The position numbers and the translations under genes were made by a program. This document shows positions 43,652 to 57,640 of a stretch of 64,000 nucleotides of DNA, in pieces; the stretch's first letter is position 1, and each line of letters opens with the position of its first letter. The stretch lies in assembly GCA_019454045.1 (NCBI GenBank), contig SKCR01037647.1:62001-126000 (forward strand), given 5' to 3'. The DNA comes from Zanthoxylum bungeanum. Lineage: Eukaryota > Streptophyta > Magnoliopsida > Sapindales > Rutaceae. The notes under the pieces were generated by a model that saw only the letters and a program-made list of their open reading frames with translations, ran no database searches and had not been told where the DNA came from.

Positions 43652-44592
43652 TGTGCAGTAGTCAGAAGGGCATGCCCCCACAAAAAGTAAGGCAGATTTG
43701 TAAAACTCAACATAGATCGGACTATATCCAATAAAGTCTGATTTCTCCTTTCAGATACTCCATTGTGTTGTGGAGTACCCGGAGGAGTATATTGAGCGAG
43801 AATCTCATTCTCTTTAAGATACTCAGTAAATTCACTACTCATATATTCACCACCTCGATCTGATCGAACGCATTTGATGAATTTACCAGTTTGTTTTTCT
43901 ACTTCATTTCGAAATTCTTTGAACTTTTCAAAGGTTTCTGATTTATGTTTTATCAAATAAACATAACCATACCGTGACAATTCATCAATAAATGTTACGA
44001 AGTAAGAAAACCCACTATGAGCAGAATGACTTATAGGACCACATACATCACCATGAACGAGCTCTAATAGGTCAGTGGCCCGATGTCAAACACCAGTAAA
44101 TGGGGCTTTTGGTCATTTTACCCTGAATACAAGATTCACAAATTGGAAAATATTGTATGGTTAAATTCTCAATCAAACCATTCTTAACCAACTGGGTCAG
44201 GCGTCGTACACCTATATGACCTAACTGCATATGCCATAATTCAGTATCAGTTATTTTAGATCTTTTACGTTTATTATCCCCAATTTCATAAACATCTCTA
44301 ATGGCATGCAAAATATAATGACCTTGCGAATTTGAACATTTGTGTAACAAAACATCATTCATATCATATATATACATAGAACGATTTTTAATATGTACAT
44401 GATATCCTTTTGTATCTAATACAAATAGAGAGATAATATTAGCTACACAACCATGCACAAAAACATAATCTGTCAAAATGATGATGCCTCTGGATAGACG
44501 AATCTCGTATTCGCCAACGGCTGCTGCAGATAAAGAATCTTCATTCCCAAAACGCAGTTGTATCTCACCTGGATTTAACATTCTACTAACCT
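43652..44592 (-). pseudogene. Minus-strand Copia Pol, upstream half (pre-integrase, integrase)
   Basis: The frame 44581-44072 contains the segment after protease and the gag-pre-integrase block (ELWHMQLGHIGVRRLTQL, ICESCIQGKM). After a break, 43980-43652 carries the integrase core: VRSDRGGEYMSSEF and PGTPQHNGVSERRNQTLLD with catalytic Asp and Glu, ending WGHALLTTAH where the solo LTR entered. Confidence 0.88.
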
Positions 44593-45582
44593 TTAGCCCC
44601 GCAACGAATTACAGATGTGAGTATGACTAGCAGAATCTAAAACCCATCCAGAACCAATGGCTTCACGAGCCAAAAAAATATCAATGATAGGGAAAATAAA
44701 CATATCTGATGCGGAGGCTCTCTCCCGTCTGACGGAAGCAATATAATCTGGACAGTTGTGCCTCCAATGTCCAATCTTTCCACAGTGGTGGCACTTGTCC
44801 TCAGCAGGTTTTTTCTTCTTCGACTTGTCTGGCTTCTTAACCTTTCCTTTAGGAGGAACACCAGAGCTAGTCTTCTTTGTCTTTTTCTTCTTCTTCTTGC
44901 CAGATCTCAAAGACTGAGAAGAAGAAGAACTAGGCAAATAGGACTTTGAGATGAGTGTCGGCACACCATTCTTGATGTCTTCCTCAGCAGTCTGAAGCAT
45001 CTTATGCAACTGACAGTAGGAACAACGAATACCATGCATGTTGAAGTTCATAATGAACTGGGAATATGCATGTGGGAGTGAGCCAAGAATAAAATTCCTA
45101 CCCAATGTCTCATTCAGCTGAAAGTCAAACTTTCGAAGGTGCTCAATGAGATCCATCATGTGCATGACATGTGGACTCACTGGCTTGCCATCAGCCAAAC
45201 GAGCGTGGAACAATTCCACGGAGATTCTGTATACTAGGGTCTGCTCCTAGTTCAGAAATAGCTCCCGAAGCCGAGTTATAATGTTGTAGGAGTCAGGAAA
45301 ATCGACATACTGCCTCTTTAGATCAGGAGACATAGAACAGAGAATGAGTGATCTGACTCTCAGATCACCATCCTTTCATTTCTAAAATATCTTCTTCTCT
45401 TCAGGTGTAGACTCCGGAGCAATATCCAACGGTACTGGTCTATCCAGCACATAACCCAACTTCTCGGACCTTAAGACAATCTTAAGATTCAATTCCCATT
45501 CATTAAAATTCTCAGGACCAGTTAATTTATTCGCATCCAGGGCACGAGCAAAAGGATTAGAAGAAATAGTAGATGTCATCAC
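44593..45582 (-). pseudogene. Minus-strand Copia Gag and protease start
   Basis: Frame 45582-45382 starts MMTSTISSNPFARALDANKL and holds the N-terminal Copia gag (WELNLKIVLRSEKLGYVL). A stop separates it from 45219-44593 (MELFHARLADGKPV). The latter has a Lys-rich region and the zinc knuckle CHHCGKIGHWRHNC, then GWVLDSASHTHICN with the protease Asp-Ser-Ala triad. The frame ends in a stop right after the protease motif. Confidence 0.9.
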
Positions 45583-46312
45583 AAACTTTACAAAAGAAAT
45601 ATGAGTTAGCAGATAAAAGTAATTTCATCAATATCACAAAACATCCAACATATCATGGATTTTTAATATAAGGATGCTCTCTCACTATTTTACATAAATT
45701 GATAATCCCCAAACAAAATACGAGAATCCAATAATTAAATTAAATTCTATAGCAGGAAGTAGACCTCACAAATATATTTGAACACACAGCTTTGGCACAT
45801 TGTGCCGAAATATATTTGAAAGTAGATAACAATTATCAATCACATCTAATGTGACTCTTTTAAAATAGGTCCTGAACTGTTTCCGATCCTCAATGCTTTG
45901 GCATCTATTGGATGGGGCATATTCAAGGCAATATTCGTCAATATACATATCCAAGGTACTAATGCATCACATAACTATTTTGGCATCTATTGGTATGCAT
46001 GTTCGCTCGAATTTGTTTCTTATCAAATAAATTTTACCGGTATTAATAAATTTCCATTAACCATAGCTGCACAGCTTTGGCAGACACAACCACGGTATCA
46101 AGAAAAATATTTACATCCGTATTGACGAGACGGACCCATTAGTGTACAATACACTCACAAAACAAAAACCCTTATTAAGAGGATTTTACAAAAAAACTGT
46201 CAAACAACCAAAATAATTGATCCAATCAATTAATTCTCAAGCATGTGTAAAATAAATTGAATTAAATATCAAATATTCAAGGCATGAAAATTATTTTGGA
46301 TGCGGGATCAGA
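45583..46312 (-). other. Untranslated leader of the minus-strand Copia
   Basis: About 730 bp between PBS and gag. No convincing ORF is present. Short phrases recur within it, for example tttggcatctattgg at about 45897 and 45979, and cacagctttggca at about 45784 and 46070. Confidence 0.7.
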
Positions 46313-46325
46313 CGTTCTGATACCA
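46313..46325 (-). other. Primer-binding site of the minus-strand Copia
   Basis: The minus strand reads TGGTATCAGAACG, three bases inside the 5' LTR edge at 46329. It is of initiator tRNA-Met type. Confidence 0.9.
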
Positions 46326-46328
46326 TTT

Positions 46329-48776
46329 TGTTGGAGTATACGCAGCGGAATGGCACGGTGGAAGGCGAAAATGGTTCTTAAACATTTTAAAAATTTTCGA
46401 GCGAATTAATAAATATCAAATATTTTTAATTCACCCAAATAAGTTTAAATATATTATTTATTAACATTTAATAACATAATATATTTCGTTACACGATGAA
46501 TTATTTTATGAAAATATTTTTCGACAAATACTAAGCGTAACGGGCAAACAGTCAAACCAGTTGACCAATAGCCGAGCCAGGGCAACCCGGTCACTTAGGC
46601 AGTGTTTGGTCAGCCCTTGAGCTGCCCAAACAGTGCCCCGTTCGCTGGGTTCACTGTCGCGATGCGACGAGCTCGTTTCAAAGCGAATTTCGCCGTTTTC
46701 TCGCGTTTTCGCCCCGGAACAATTTCCAAAATTTATCCACCACCCAATACACATCCAATATCATCCAAATAACATATTTTTCCATGAAAATATTATGTTT
46801 TAAGGGACAAAACCAGATCTGATCCAGTTTTAATTTTTTGTCGATTTTTCATGCCTAAATTCAATTTAATCACAAAATTAATCCAATTAATTTACACCAA
46901 ATTTAATCACCACAATACAAAGTTCTAAGAAAAATTCTAGGAAATATTAGAGTGGTAATATCACTCTAGAATGGTAATTTTAATTTGAGATTAATTCACT
47001 AATTAATCTTTATACGCATGCTTAATAAAAGAAAAATATTAAGGTTAATTAAACAACCAACACCAAATTTGCACCCAATAATAAATATTAAGGATACATA
47101 TGTAAATAGAACATGCAATATACATATCTTATACATATCTTATACATACTTTGCATGCTTAAGAAATAAAATCAAGAAAAATAGAAATTAGGAATTTGAT
47201 TTTACCTTAAAGAAATTCCAATTTCTTCAATTTTTCTTCCTTATGGTGGTGTTGTTTTCTTTAAAATCCTAACCCAGTTTTTCTTTTATTTCTCAACTCA
47301 TGAGAAGTGGCTAAACCTTGCAAAAATGGAAACAAGTTCCATTTACATATTTGTTTTATCCAATTTCGAAATTTGGAGTAATTTTTAACCAAAAATAATA
47401 AATTAGTATGGCTAAGATTTTGCCACCAATTTAATCTTATCCAAATTGACATAATTATTTTGATATTTTGTTAATAAATCCATGTGTCAAAATTACATGG
47501 AATAGCCAATTAAAATTGGCTAAATATCAAGAATATTCCCAATAATATTATTATTCAAAAATAAATAAATAAACAAATTAATTAATTAATTTTATCTTAT
47601 TAACAAAAAGTCAAAATAAATATATGGATAAATATTCCAAGAATATTGTTCCATTTTATCATTATTAATAATTAATTAATTAATAATAATAATAAAACAA
47701 GTGTCAAAATCCAATTGGTTAATAATGTGTATCTAATCTAAATTATATATCGTATACAAATACAGATTATTTAATACGCATGTGTAAATTATGAATAATA
47801 CGTATTATCCATAATTAATCGCCCAAGTGCTCAACAAGTACATTTTATATTGTGGGACTCTCTAGGTTCAAGTTTATCTGTCACGGAAATCGTTTTCATG
47901 TCCGTAATTTGTCCACTCACAAATTACGACGACCACATATAATCGAGTTGAACCATCCAAGTTGAAGTCATTGCATATATATAATCTCTCTGTCATGGGT
48001 TATCCGAATTATTCCGGAGATATAGATTAAACGTCAAATCTCCGCTATGAACAATTCAAGTGTCGCGACATAATTATGACTCTTAAATAAATATTCAGAA
48101 CTCGTTTCCGAATCATATCTCGGCCAAGGATTTCAAAGAATCACAAATTGGACATTTAAATCCCGTACACGGGACTAACAGATCTTCTCTGGATACATCA
48201 CAGGATATCGTGAGTATCAGTCTATACCCAACGAACAAGCGGAGGTCTGATCTTAAAATATCGTTGACGTGACTGTCATCAAAGTATGAAGGATATCTCA
48301 CATATCCACAGTGGTATCACAAGTCAAGGAGCTAATATATTATTTGACTCGTAAAGATTCATATTGACGTTGGTGTACCATCTATCATGAATCTTGGAAT
48401 GAGTCGTTCAGTATTTATCCAATAAATACCTACGTGTCTATATGAGTCTCCCAAGACTCATGGTTTACTGAGATAAACCATTAGAACAATTCTAATATAC
48501 GACACGTACTGGTCTCAATGGTTTACTAACTAACCAATTATGTAAACCTTGACTATGAACAATTAAAGAATGAATTATATTGTGACATTTCTCAGTAACG
48601 ATGGCGGCGCTTTTGTAATTATGTGACAATTATTCATTCTAAGGTCATTTACGCTTTTACCATATATAAGAATATATTGATAAAAATTACTTAATTTTAT
48701 TTATAATAAAATATAATGTACATCATATTTACAATAAAAACAACAAAATTTGCCATCCCGAGCACCAACTCCAACA
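46329..48776 (-). repeat. 5' LTR of the minus-strand Copia
   Basis: This uninterrupted 2,448-bp LTR shows TGTTGGAGT at each end in inverted orientation. It serves as the reference for the split 3' LTR and for related LTRs at 41283, 53881 and 59017. Confidence 0.93.
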
Positions 48777-48841
48777 ATGCCAACCTGTATTCCAACCACT
48801 CACGCTGTTTCGTGTGTTAGTGGATAAGCCTGAGGCCCTCT
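48777..48841. other. Short host segment between Copia LTR and solo LTR
   Basis: These 65 bp continue into 50766 once the solo LTR is excluded. They may be part of the LTR fragment cut at 26144, but the similarity is too short for me to be sure. Confidence 0.35.
48837..48841 (+). repeat. Solo-LTR target duplication, left copy
   Basis: CCTCT matches CTTCT at 50766-50770 at four of five bases. Confidence 0.7.
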
Positions 48842-50765
48842 TGTTAGTGTCCTAGACATGTCATGGGATCTCTAAGCATGATTCGTGTGTGAATAAAATC
48901 AAAATTAAGTTGCGGAGGACTTACATTGATCGGTTGAGTTCAAAACTTTTTCTTGGATGATGGAAGCTCCAAGCTCTCTTAGTTGTTCCAAACTCATGGG
49001 TGAGTCTCCCTATCACCTTCATTTGACTCTTTAATGTGCTAGCATGCTTGAATTTTGCAACAAAATCCATGGAAGATGGAGAGAAGCTCACGACTTCATG
49101 AGGAAGAAGAGAGAAATTGAGTGCTGTGAATAGTAACCACACCTCACTTCCAAAGTTTTACTTGCTTTTATAAACAAAGTTTGCGTGTTGAATTGGTTTG
49201 AGTGTAGAAAAAGTAATCCCAAGCTTTTACTCAACCAATCACCAAATTCCATCAAGTGTCAAACACATTGATGTAAGTTGGTGGGCCCCGCTTCAAATTC
49301 CAAATTTAAGTCGGACAATCCAACACGCAACTTTGCTTGGGCACGGGTTCGTTTAATTTCGTATTAAACGAATTTACCGTTGCGACTTAATTAAATCTAA
49401 TTTAATTAAATAATAATGCCTAGCAAAATTATTACGAAAGTCGCTTGCGAATTAATTCTAAATTAATTCGTTCGCTAGAATTAAAATCCAATTTAATTTC
49501 GCTTTGAAATCCGATTTCATTTAATATATCTAATATATTATTTTAGCCCAAATAAATAAATTAAATAGTAAAATCCAATTTAAATATTAAATTTACTTTG
49601 CCGATTAATTCCAAATTAATCGCGTTCTCTCTCTTCTAGTCGAATTAATCCCAGATTAATTCTTGCCGTAATTAATCATAGATTAATTTTCTCTCTCTTA
49701 ATTAATCACAGATTAATGTTGTTCGAGTCAAATATCATCGGTGAATCTTTGGGAGGCGACCCAAGAGATCACTGGATATGTTGGCAGTAAATACGGTCAT
49801 CGGACTATCCGAATACGTGCGTACCCGGTATCATGTTCTTACCGATTTACAAGATATAGTTGGTTCCTAACAAAGCACCGTGCCTACCCAATTCTCCAGA
49901 AATATTCTTTAAAGGAATATATAATCTTTGTCAGGCGTAGTATACGTAGTATTGCGTATTATAATCCAGTATCATATGTCACATGCTAGGCCTGGGGCTG
50001 GAACTGTGTCTGCCCCGTACGAAGCATATATCAGATCACTAGCAACTAGTCTCTTTGATCGGAAAGTCATGACCCAGTCATACTTTCCCAATGACTGCAG
50101 TACTTTAGAGTACTAGTTCTGTATCCCTGCGTGATCATCATCTCCATATGACTGAAGTGATATTTCCATCTTGACATCATACCCAATACACTATGATTCT
50201 CAGTATACCAGAAGAGGCATACATAGAACCTGTTAAAGCCCCGGACGACCAAAACCAAAGTATACTGATTGTCGCAAGTATTAGCGATGCAAGTCTCAGG
50301 TTAAGACCAAATACACCTACCCTGATGTGGATTCCTATAGACACATAGTCATACTACCAATGGGACTTCGCGGGGTCTATCCAGAGCGAAGCTGTTCCCG
50401 TACCATCGGTAAACAAAACCTCCTATCACACTTGCATAAGTATCCAATACTTAAATATATGAGAACTATGTCGTTAAGCTTCCATAACACGCACAAGTGC
50501 AATACTAGTCTATTCCGTATTATCGATGTCCAGTCTCGATAATACTACGACTAGGGATATTTAATGATTAAACCGTTCGTGGATTGATAGTGTCTCATAT
50601 CTTATTAATCTGGTACTAATCATATGGACTTTTATCATTTATATATCTAAGTAATCCAATTTCAAAATGATAAAATAGGAATTTCCTTTGTCACATAATT
50701 AATTTTGTACAAGAACACCATGTTCTTTACAAAATAGTGATGTTATGGGTCATAATTGTCCAACA
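48842..50765 (-). repeat. Solo LTR, 1,924 bp, Copia-like
   Basis: The segment starts TGTTAGTGTCC and ends GTCCAACA on the plus strand, an inverted TGTT(A/G)G at its ends. Flanking pentamers agree at four of five bases. No PBS, polypurine tract or internal domain adjoins it. A minus-strand TTTATAAAAGC near 49168-49178 suggests LTR transcription on the minus strand. The middle is rich in repeated 'gattaattc(t/c)aaattaatt' phrases. The family is different from the 2.4 kb LTR. Confidence 0.8.
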
Positions 50766-51780
50766 CTTCTTCCATCCCATCAGCCGCTTGCCTACTCCTA
50801 TCTCATCAGCCATTGGGAGGCTCAAACTTTTGTTTAGAGCTTACGTCGTTCATACACGAGTATAGTGCTACAACCCTGGTCTATGTCCCCGGGTCGGTGT
50901 TCCAAAACGGGGGACGCTCCTCCTTGTTCCTTTTACAAGGTCGAGTCGGTAGATATGCCTTTAGTTCCCTCATATTCTCTTCAAAATAGTCAAGCCAACA
51001 TTAAGCTCCTTGACCGCTTTAGTTATGGGCATGTAAAAATATTGAGAAATAGTTTCCCTTGATAAAAGTTTGAACTGTTATGATTTTCTTATAGCTTGTA
51101 TCTTCTAGTGATCATCTTCCTATATTTCTTTGTTTCTGATAAAGTTTCCTCAGGTGTATGTGACTGTGCCTCAGTTGGCTTACTCCAAATCTCACTCCCA
51201 TTGTTACAAGCACAAAACATATCTCCTGACGACCTCGGGTCAGTCTTCATTTGCGTCCTGGGCTCTGATTCTTTGTCTGACTTCTCATCCTCAAGAAGAT
51301 CTTGGACTTTCATTTGTTAAGTGTCAAAAAACTTATTTTATCCCTCTTTAGGCTTCAGAATTTTTCGGAGTTGAAAATCACGATCAACACCTATATCAAA
51401 TTTGGGATGAGATGGACTCCTAAAATTATGCAGGAATCCTTGCAACAAAGTTATTTTGAGTTGACCATAGTCGATGAAATCACGTGCTTTGATTATCTCG
51501 ACACTCATCGGTAACAAATAACAATTTTTGGAACTTTTAAATTGTAAATTGTGGTTTCTCTACCATTCTATATAATGAAATGAAAGCTTGGCTCAATTTT
51601 AGATCGAAACAAAATTGCCCAATACAACTTTATTTAACCATTGCATTTTACACCACGTTAAATCTTTACTTTACAGATTCACCATTGCATTTTACCCTTT
51701 AGGGATCCAAAGGAAGTCTAATCTGGGAAAAAATACGTAGCCACATAAAGTGCGAATGGGGAAAAATAAAAGGAGAAATG
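50766..51780. other. Unassigned region upstream of LHCB5
   Basis: At 50766-51070 the sequence is richer in G+C ('cccgggtcggtgttcc') and may continue the LTR fragment seen at 25569-26144 and 48777. A 74-codon minus-strand frame (51313-51089, acidic, KVQDLLEDEKSDKESEP) and a 70-codon plus frame (51302-51514) have no recognised relatives. I see no proven gene. Confidence 0.3.
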
Positions 51781-51785
51781 GAAAT

Positions 51786-51803
51786 GGATAGGACACGTTA
51801 TCC
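51786..51803 (+). promoter_or_regulatory. GGATA...ACGT...TATCC motif in the LHCB5 promoter
   Basis: GGATAGGACACGTTATCC has inverted GGATA/TATCC arms around an ACGT core. GATA boxes and ACGT elements are known light-response motifs of plant Lhc promoters. It lies about 165 bp before the TATA-like sequence. Function here is inferred. Confidence 0.45.
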
Positions 51804-51904
51804 AAACTTGAGCAATTCACATTCCACATAAGCACAATGATCTGCCATGTCAAGAATCTGCCCTATCAAATTTGAGTATCAGATTACACATCCTCCACGA
51901 CCAA

Positions 51905-51957
51905 CCAATGGCAAGCACCAAGAGGCATGTCCACATCCATTAATTCAAGCATATAGT
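51905..51957 (+). promoter_or_regulatory. CCAAT box and TATA-like core promoter of LHCB5
   Basis: CCAAT lies at 51905-51909 and a TATAG at 51952-51956, about 105 bp before the start codon. The spacing fits a plant core promoter with a 5' UTR of roughly 75 bp. The TATA sequence is not canonical. Confidence 0.5.
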
Positions 51958-52058
51958 TTAGTATCTTCGCCTTGTTTCTCTCTTCAACCTCCACCACCAC
52001 TACTACTAGCATTCACCATTTCATTTTCTAAAGTAACAGCAACACCACCACCCTAAAC

Positions 52059-53740
<1,682 letters not shown>

Positions 53741-53880
53741 TTTCAGTCTGTTCTAGTGTTCATACTCAAATATCATCAAGACATTTTCAAGGTGTTGAAG
53801 CTTTAGTTAATCCTGTCAATTTGTATAACTCTAAAATGGCAATTTGTGTCATACACCATAATTTGACCTAATTACATTTA
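53741..53880 (+). other. 3' UTR of LHCB5
   Basis: About 140 bp from the stop codon to the start of LTR-like sequence. No canonical AATAAA was seen; the exact end is unknown. Confidence 0.4.
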
Positions 53881-55512
53881 ATTAGTTAAATTAATTATTA
53901 CACATCAATAAGGGCTTCCTATTAGGGTTTTTAAATATCAATTAATATCAAATAATGAAATAACCTCAATTATATCAAAAATAATCAATTGGAACCGTAA
54001 AAAAAATATTTTTCAACCAAATAAAATTAGAAATTACTTTTATTTCTCCAGTTTTAGCTTTCAATTGTTCTTTCACATTCTCTAATTTTGGTGAATTGAT
54101 CAAACTCTAATAAAATCCTAATTTTGCTCTTTCTCTCATGAATAATTCATAGCAAAATAGCCAAAACCTTATATAGGGGCATTTTGGGCATTTTTATAAT
54201 TTTTACTTCATGGCTAAAAATGATACCCATAAATACATTGTCATTATTTTGCCATATATCAAGGTTATCTTATAAGTTTAATAAAGAACATTCCAAGAAT
54301 ATGCTTAATAAATAATAATTAAATTAATTAACATTTAATTAATTAAATAACTATTTATTTATTGACATGTGTCAAAATTCAATTGGATCTGACATGTATC
54401 TAATCAAATTATGTATCATATACATATACATATTAGATACAAAAATACCCCAGTATGTGTAAAGTTATGAATAATCCATATTTTTCGTAATTAATTGTCG
54501 TAATGCTCTACGAGTATAATTTATTAGTGAGACTATAGGTTCATGTGTATCTGTCATGGAATGCATTACATGTCCATAATTCTTCCACTCGTAAATTATG
54601 AACATTACATATAATCATGATGAACCATACAATTCGAGGTCTAAGCATACCGTATAGTCCATCCGCCATAAGCTATCTGAATTGTTCCGGAGATATAGAT
54701 GAGAGCATCAAATTTTCGTAGTGTACAATTCATATATGTGTCGCGACATATCTGTGATCTCTCAATCAATATTCAGAACTCGTTTCCATAATTTACTCTG
54801 ATAAGAGATTTAAAGATCTTGAAGTGGATGCCTAAATTTCACACACAGGATTGATGGATCTACTCTGATACATCACATGATATCATGAACATCAATCCAC
54901 ACCCAATGAAGAGAGGGAGGTCTGATCTAGATTGAATGGTGACGGAACTGCTGTCAAAGTGTGGATGATCGCTCATAGATCTACAGTGGTATCGCAAGTC
55001 AAATGACTAGATATGCTACTCGACTCGGGAAAATTCCTATTGACATTAGTGTGTCATCTATTATTAATACTTCTGGTGAGTCGTTTAGTGCTATTCAAAT
55101 AAACACCTACAGTCTTTGAAGACTCATGCCTTATTGGGATAAACCATCAGACCAAATCTCAATATACAATATGTTTGATCTCAACGGATTTTACAAATCG
55201 ACCCATTTCAGCAAATCTCAACTATGAACTTTATTTGAGAATATACTACAAGAAATGATATCTCCCAATATCAATTACAAATCTCATTGTAACTGTATGA
55301 CTATTGTATATTCTCTGGTCTTTGTCTAATATATATATATCACCAAATCTAAGTTATTTTCGATCTAAACTAAATTAAATCGAATATGTATATAAAATAC
55401 AAGAGATACTACCATTAAATGGATAATATTATGAAAAATGGTTGCCTGTATTTATAAACATGTCATAAATAAGGCATATAGATTGGCTTTCAGAACACCA
55501 ACCCCAATATAT
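53881..55512 (-). repeat. Degenerate LTR of the 2.4 kb-LTR Copia family
   Basis: From about 54280 the order of blocks matches 27450-27707 and 37380-38269: 'attccaagaatat', 'gtgtcaaaa(a/t)tcaattgg', 'tgtgtaaagttatgaataat', 'gtaaattatg' and 'gagttcgtttcc'-like segments. It ends near 'agaacaccaacccca' at 55512, the equivalent of the LTR terminus. The first several hundred bases are missing or too diverged. The left edge is approximate. Confidence 0.65.
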
Positions 55513-57060
55513 TAATGGATTAAACATATTCAAAAACATAAAAGTGAGGGAAATTAATTATAAATACATTTAAAAAGTGTATATTTTAGGCACTCATCAC
55601 ACCCCCAAACATGAATTATTGCTTGTCCTCAAGCAATGACTAAATTAAAACTACAAAATAAATAAAAATAGTAAGAAAACTAATCAAACCACTTTTCATA
55701 TGCAACAAGTATTTAAACCACAATGCAACCTTAGTGGACAAGTTATAGTCTTGTGATGGCTTATAACGATGACACCCATAAACATCATGTAAAAATACTA
55801 AATAAATAAACATAAAAACTTGACAAATATAATATGGTTAGATTCTCACAATATGGCCTCAAAGACAATTATATAAGATGACAGTGGCTCAAAGATAACT
55901 TTAAAATGTTATAAACAGTCAAAACAGTCTTCAAAAATTAAATTCATCTCAATTAGATTCTTACAATGTGTGAGAATCAATCACATAATAGTTTGTCCCC
56001 TAGATCATCAATTTAAACAGTTTTGATCTTAATAATTGAAATAGAATGGTTCAAACCAACCTATCTATCTTAATGTCTCTATATTTTCATATTTATTTCA
56101 CAATAACACAAGACATGTATCAAAAATTTATTGTTAATATATTTTTTCCTAACATTAATTATTATTTTTTTCTTTTTTTGAAAGAATTTACACTACTCTT
56201 TAAAGTATCATTTCTCTTTATGGTAGAACATCATTTTAATGCAACCGTAGTATATGGAAACACAATACCAGGTTACTCAAGGATATTTCACAATTAAAGG
56301 TTATATGTGGCTCTTTGATATACTATACTTTATGTAATTCTAATATAGAAAAATATATCTACGCTAAACCAGAATTGATGTAAATGCTTGAATATGTAAA
56401 GAATTATCTCAAGACAAAACTCAACCTAAGAATCAGCTTTGACATCAATCAATATTTATTATTTTAAAAAAATCATTTAAATAAAAACACTAATTTCTAT
56501 TCTCTACCCCCCCCCCCCCCCCAAACTTATGTTGAAACCTGGATTGTCGAAAGAATATATATAAGATGTAATAAATAAATAAATAAAAATAAAGCATAAA
56601 TGAAAAATCATATATGTTTGAGTTGCCTCTCAAGTAACGCTAAATTTATAATTTTCAGTCAGAATTTCTCTGTAGAGTTTGCTTCAAGGTGGAATTCCAT
56701 GTATTAGAGAGAATATTCTCATGAGCATTAATATTTAGGCTCATAATTTCTAATCTCTACCCCCCCCCCCCCCCCCCCCCAAACTTATGTTGAAACCTGG
56801 ATTGTCGAAAGAATATATATATAAGATGTAATAATAAATAAATAAATAAATAAATAAAAATAAAGCAAAAATGAAAAATTATATATGTTTGAGTTGCCTC
56901 TCAAGTAACGCTAAATTTATAATTTTCAGTTGGAATTTCTCTGTATAGTTTGCTTCAAGGTGGAATTCCATGTATTAGAGAGAATATTCTCATGAGCATT
57001 AATATTTAGGCTCATATTCCAAGTGTGAGGTAGTAATTAAGGGTCTATTTTTAATTAATG
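55513..57060 (-). mobile_element. Remnant of an Athila-like 3' region
   Basis: A short LTR end (to CATCA at about 55599) is followed by CACCCCCAAAC, the complement of a polypurine tract. Conserved 3' untranslated sequence follows ('agtggacaagtt(a/g)tagtct', 'gatgacacccat'), as at 29690-29730. The phrase 'gagttgcctctcaagtaacgctaa' corresponds to 32588-32612 of the intact element. No ORF of note remains. It contains a tandem duplication at 56490-57018. Confidence 0.6.
56490..57018. repeat. Direct duplication of about 253 bp with poly-C tracts
   Basis: The block beginning 'taatttctattctctac' and running to 'atatttaggctcata' occurs twice, at about 56490-56745 and 56745-57018. Each copy carries a C homopolymer near its start, 16 bases at 56507-56522 and 21 bases at 56760-56780, followed by AAAT repeats of different length. 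Confidence 0.92.
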
Positions 57061-57207
57061 CTCAAGATTAAGTTGCACTGTCATTAAATTGAGATTTCAG
57101 TTATGCCATTACAAAGGCTTTCTGTGTGACTTTTCTTATGTAGATGTAGAAAAATACTTCAAGCAACTCGCAACAGACGCAGTTGGTGATGATTAATAAT
57201 TTCAATA

Positions 57208-57216
57208 ATTTTTTTT
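57208..57216 (+). repeat. MITE target-site duplication, left copy
   Basis: ATTTTTTTT is repeated exactly at 57401-57409. Low complexity lowers its weight, but nine bases fit Mutator-like elements. Confidence 0.65.
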
Positions 57217-57400
57217 GGGTCATGCTAACGAGTGTCATAAGGGTACTCATTAAGGATCTATTTTAGGAAAATTTTCACATCACTTTTATGGGGAATGCAA
57301 AAAATTATCAAAAATTTAATTATTTTTTCATTTTTCCCATGAAAATTTTCCTAAAATGGATCCTTAACGAGTGCCCTTATGACACTCATTAGCATTTCCC
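57217..57400. mobile_element. Mutator-like MITE, 184 bp
   Basis: Two arms of about 62 bp form a near-perfect inverted repeat. The left arm starts GGGTCATGCTAACGAGTG and the reverse complement of the right end is GGGAAATGCTAATGAGTG. The arms are joined by a short AT-rich spacer. Nine-base flanks are identical. It is non-coding and could fold into a long hairpin. Confidence 0.85.
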
Positions 57401-57409
57401 ATTTTTTTT

Positions 57410-57640
57410 GTAAGCTTTAGACACAAGTTGAATCAATTTGAGTTTAATACAATATTTTGGCTTTTATTTTTCATTGTCAATGTAATATTTAATATATATT
57501 GATAAAATAGTGCAGAATTAAAATTCTTTTCAATTTTAAACTACTTAATTATTAGTTTTATCAATTAAGTTTAGAATTCAACTTTCACACTTGATATAAA
57601 TAATGATTAAACTGCCGAAAGTAATTATCAATGTCAATTT
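57410..57640. other. AT-rich spacer
   Basis: I see nothing coding, repeated or otherwise recognisable in this stretch. Confidence 0.4.

Larger units (their letters stand above)
26145..48776 (-). mobile_element. Minus-strand Copia element with 2.4 kb LTRs, host to three insertions
   Basis: The 3' LTR is 26145-27707 plus 37380-38269 (about 2,453 bp), and the 5' LTR is 46329-48776 (2,448 bp). LTR ends are TGTTGGAGT...ACTCCAACA. A PBS lies at 46313-46325 and Copia gag-pol lies between. Without its insertions the element is about 9.6 kb. Flanking pentamers GTGTC (26140-26144) and ATGCC (48777-48781) agree at only three positions, so no clear target duplication supports the pairing; the pairing rests on LTR similarity and internal continuity. 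Confidence 0.9.

Noticed and set aside
26140..48781. GTGTC and ATGCC as a target duplication of the long-LTR Copia
   Set aside because: Only three of five bases agree, too few to claim; the element call rests on its LTR pair and internal order instead.
56046..56297. 83-codon plus-strand ORF
   Set aside because: It is Phe/Ile-rich, lies in decayed retroelement sequence and has no homology I can see.
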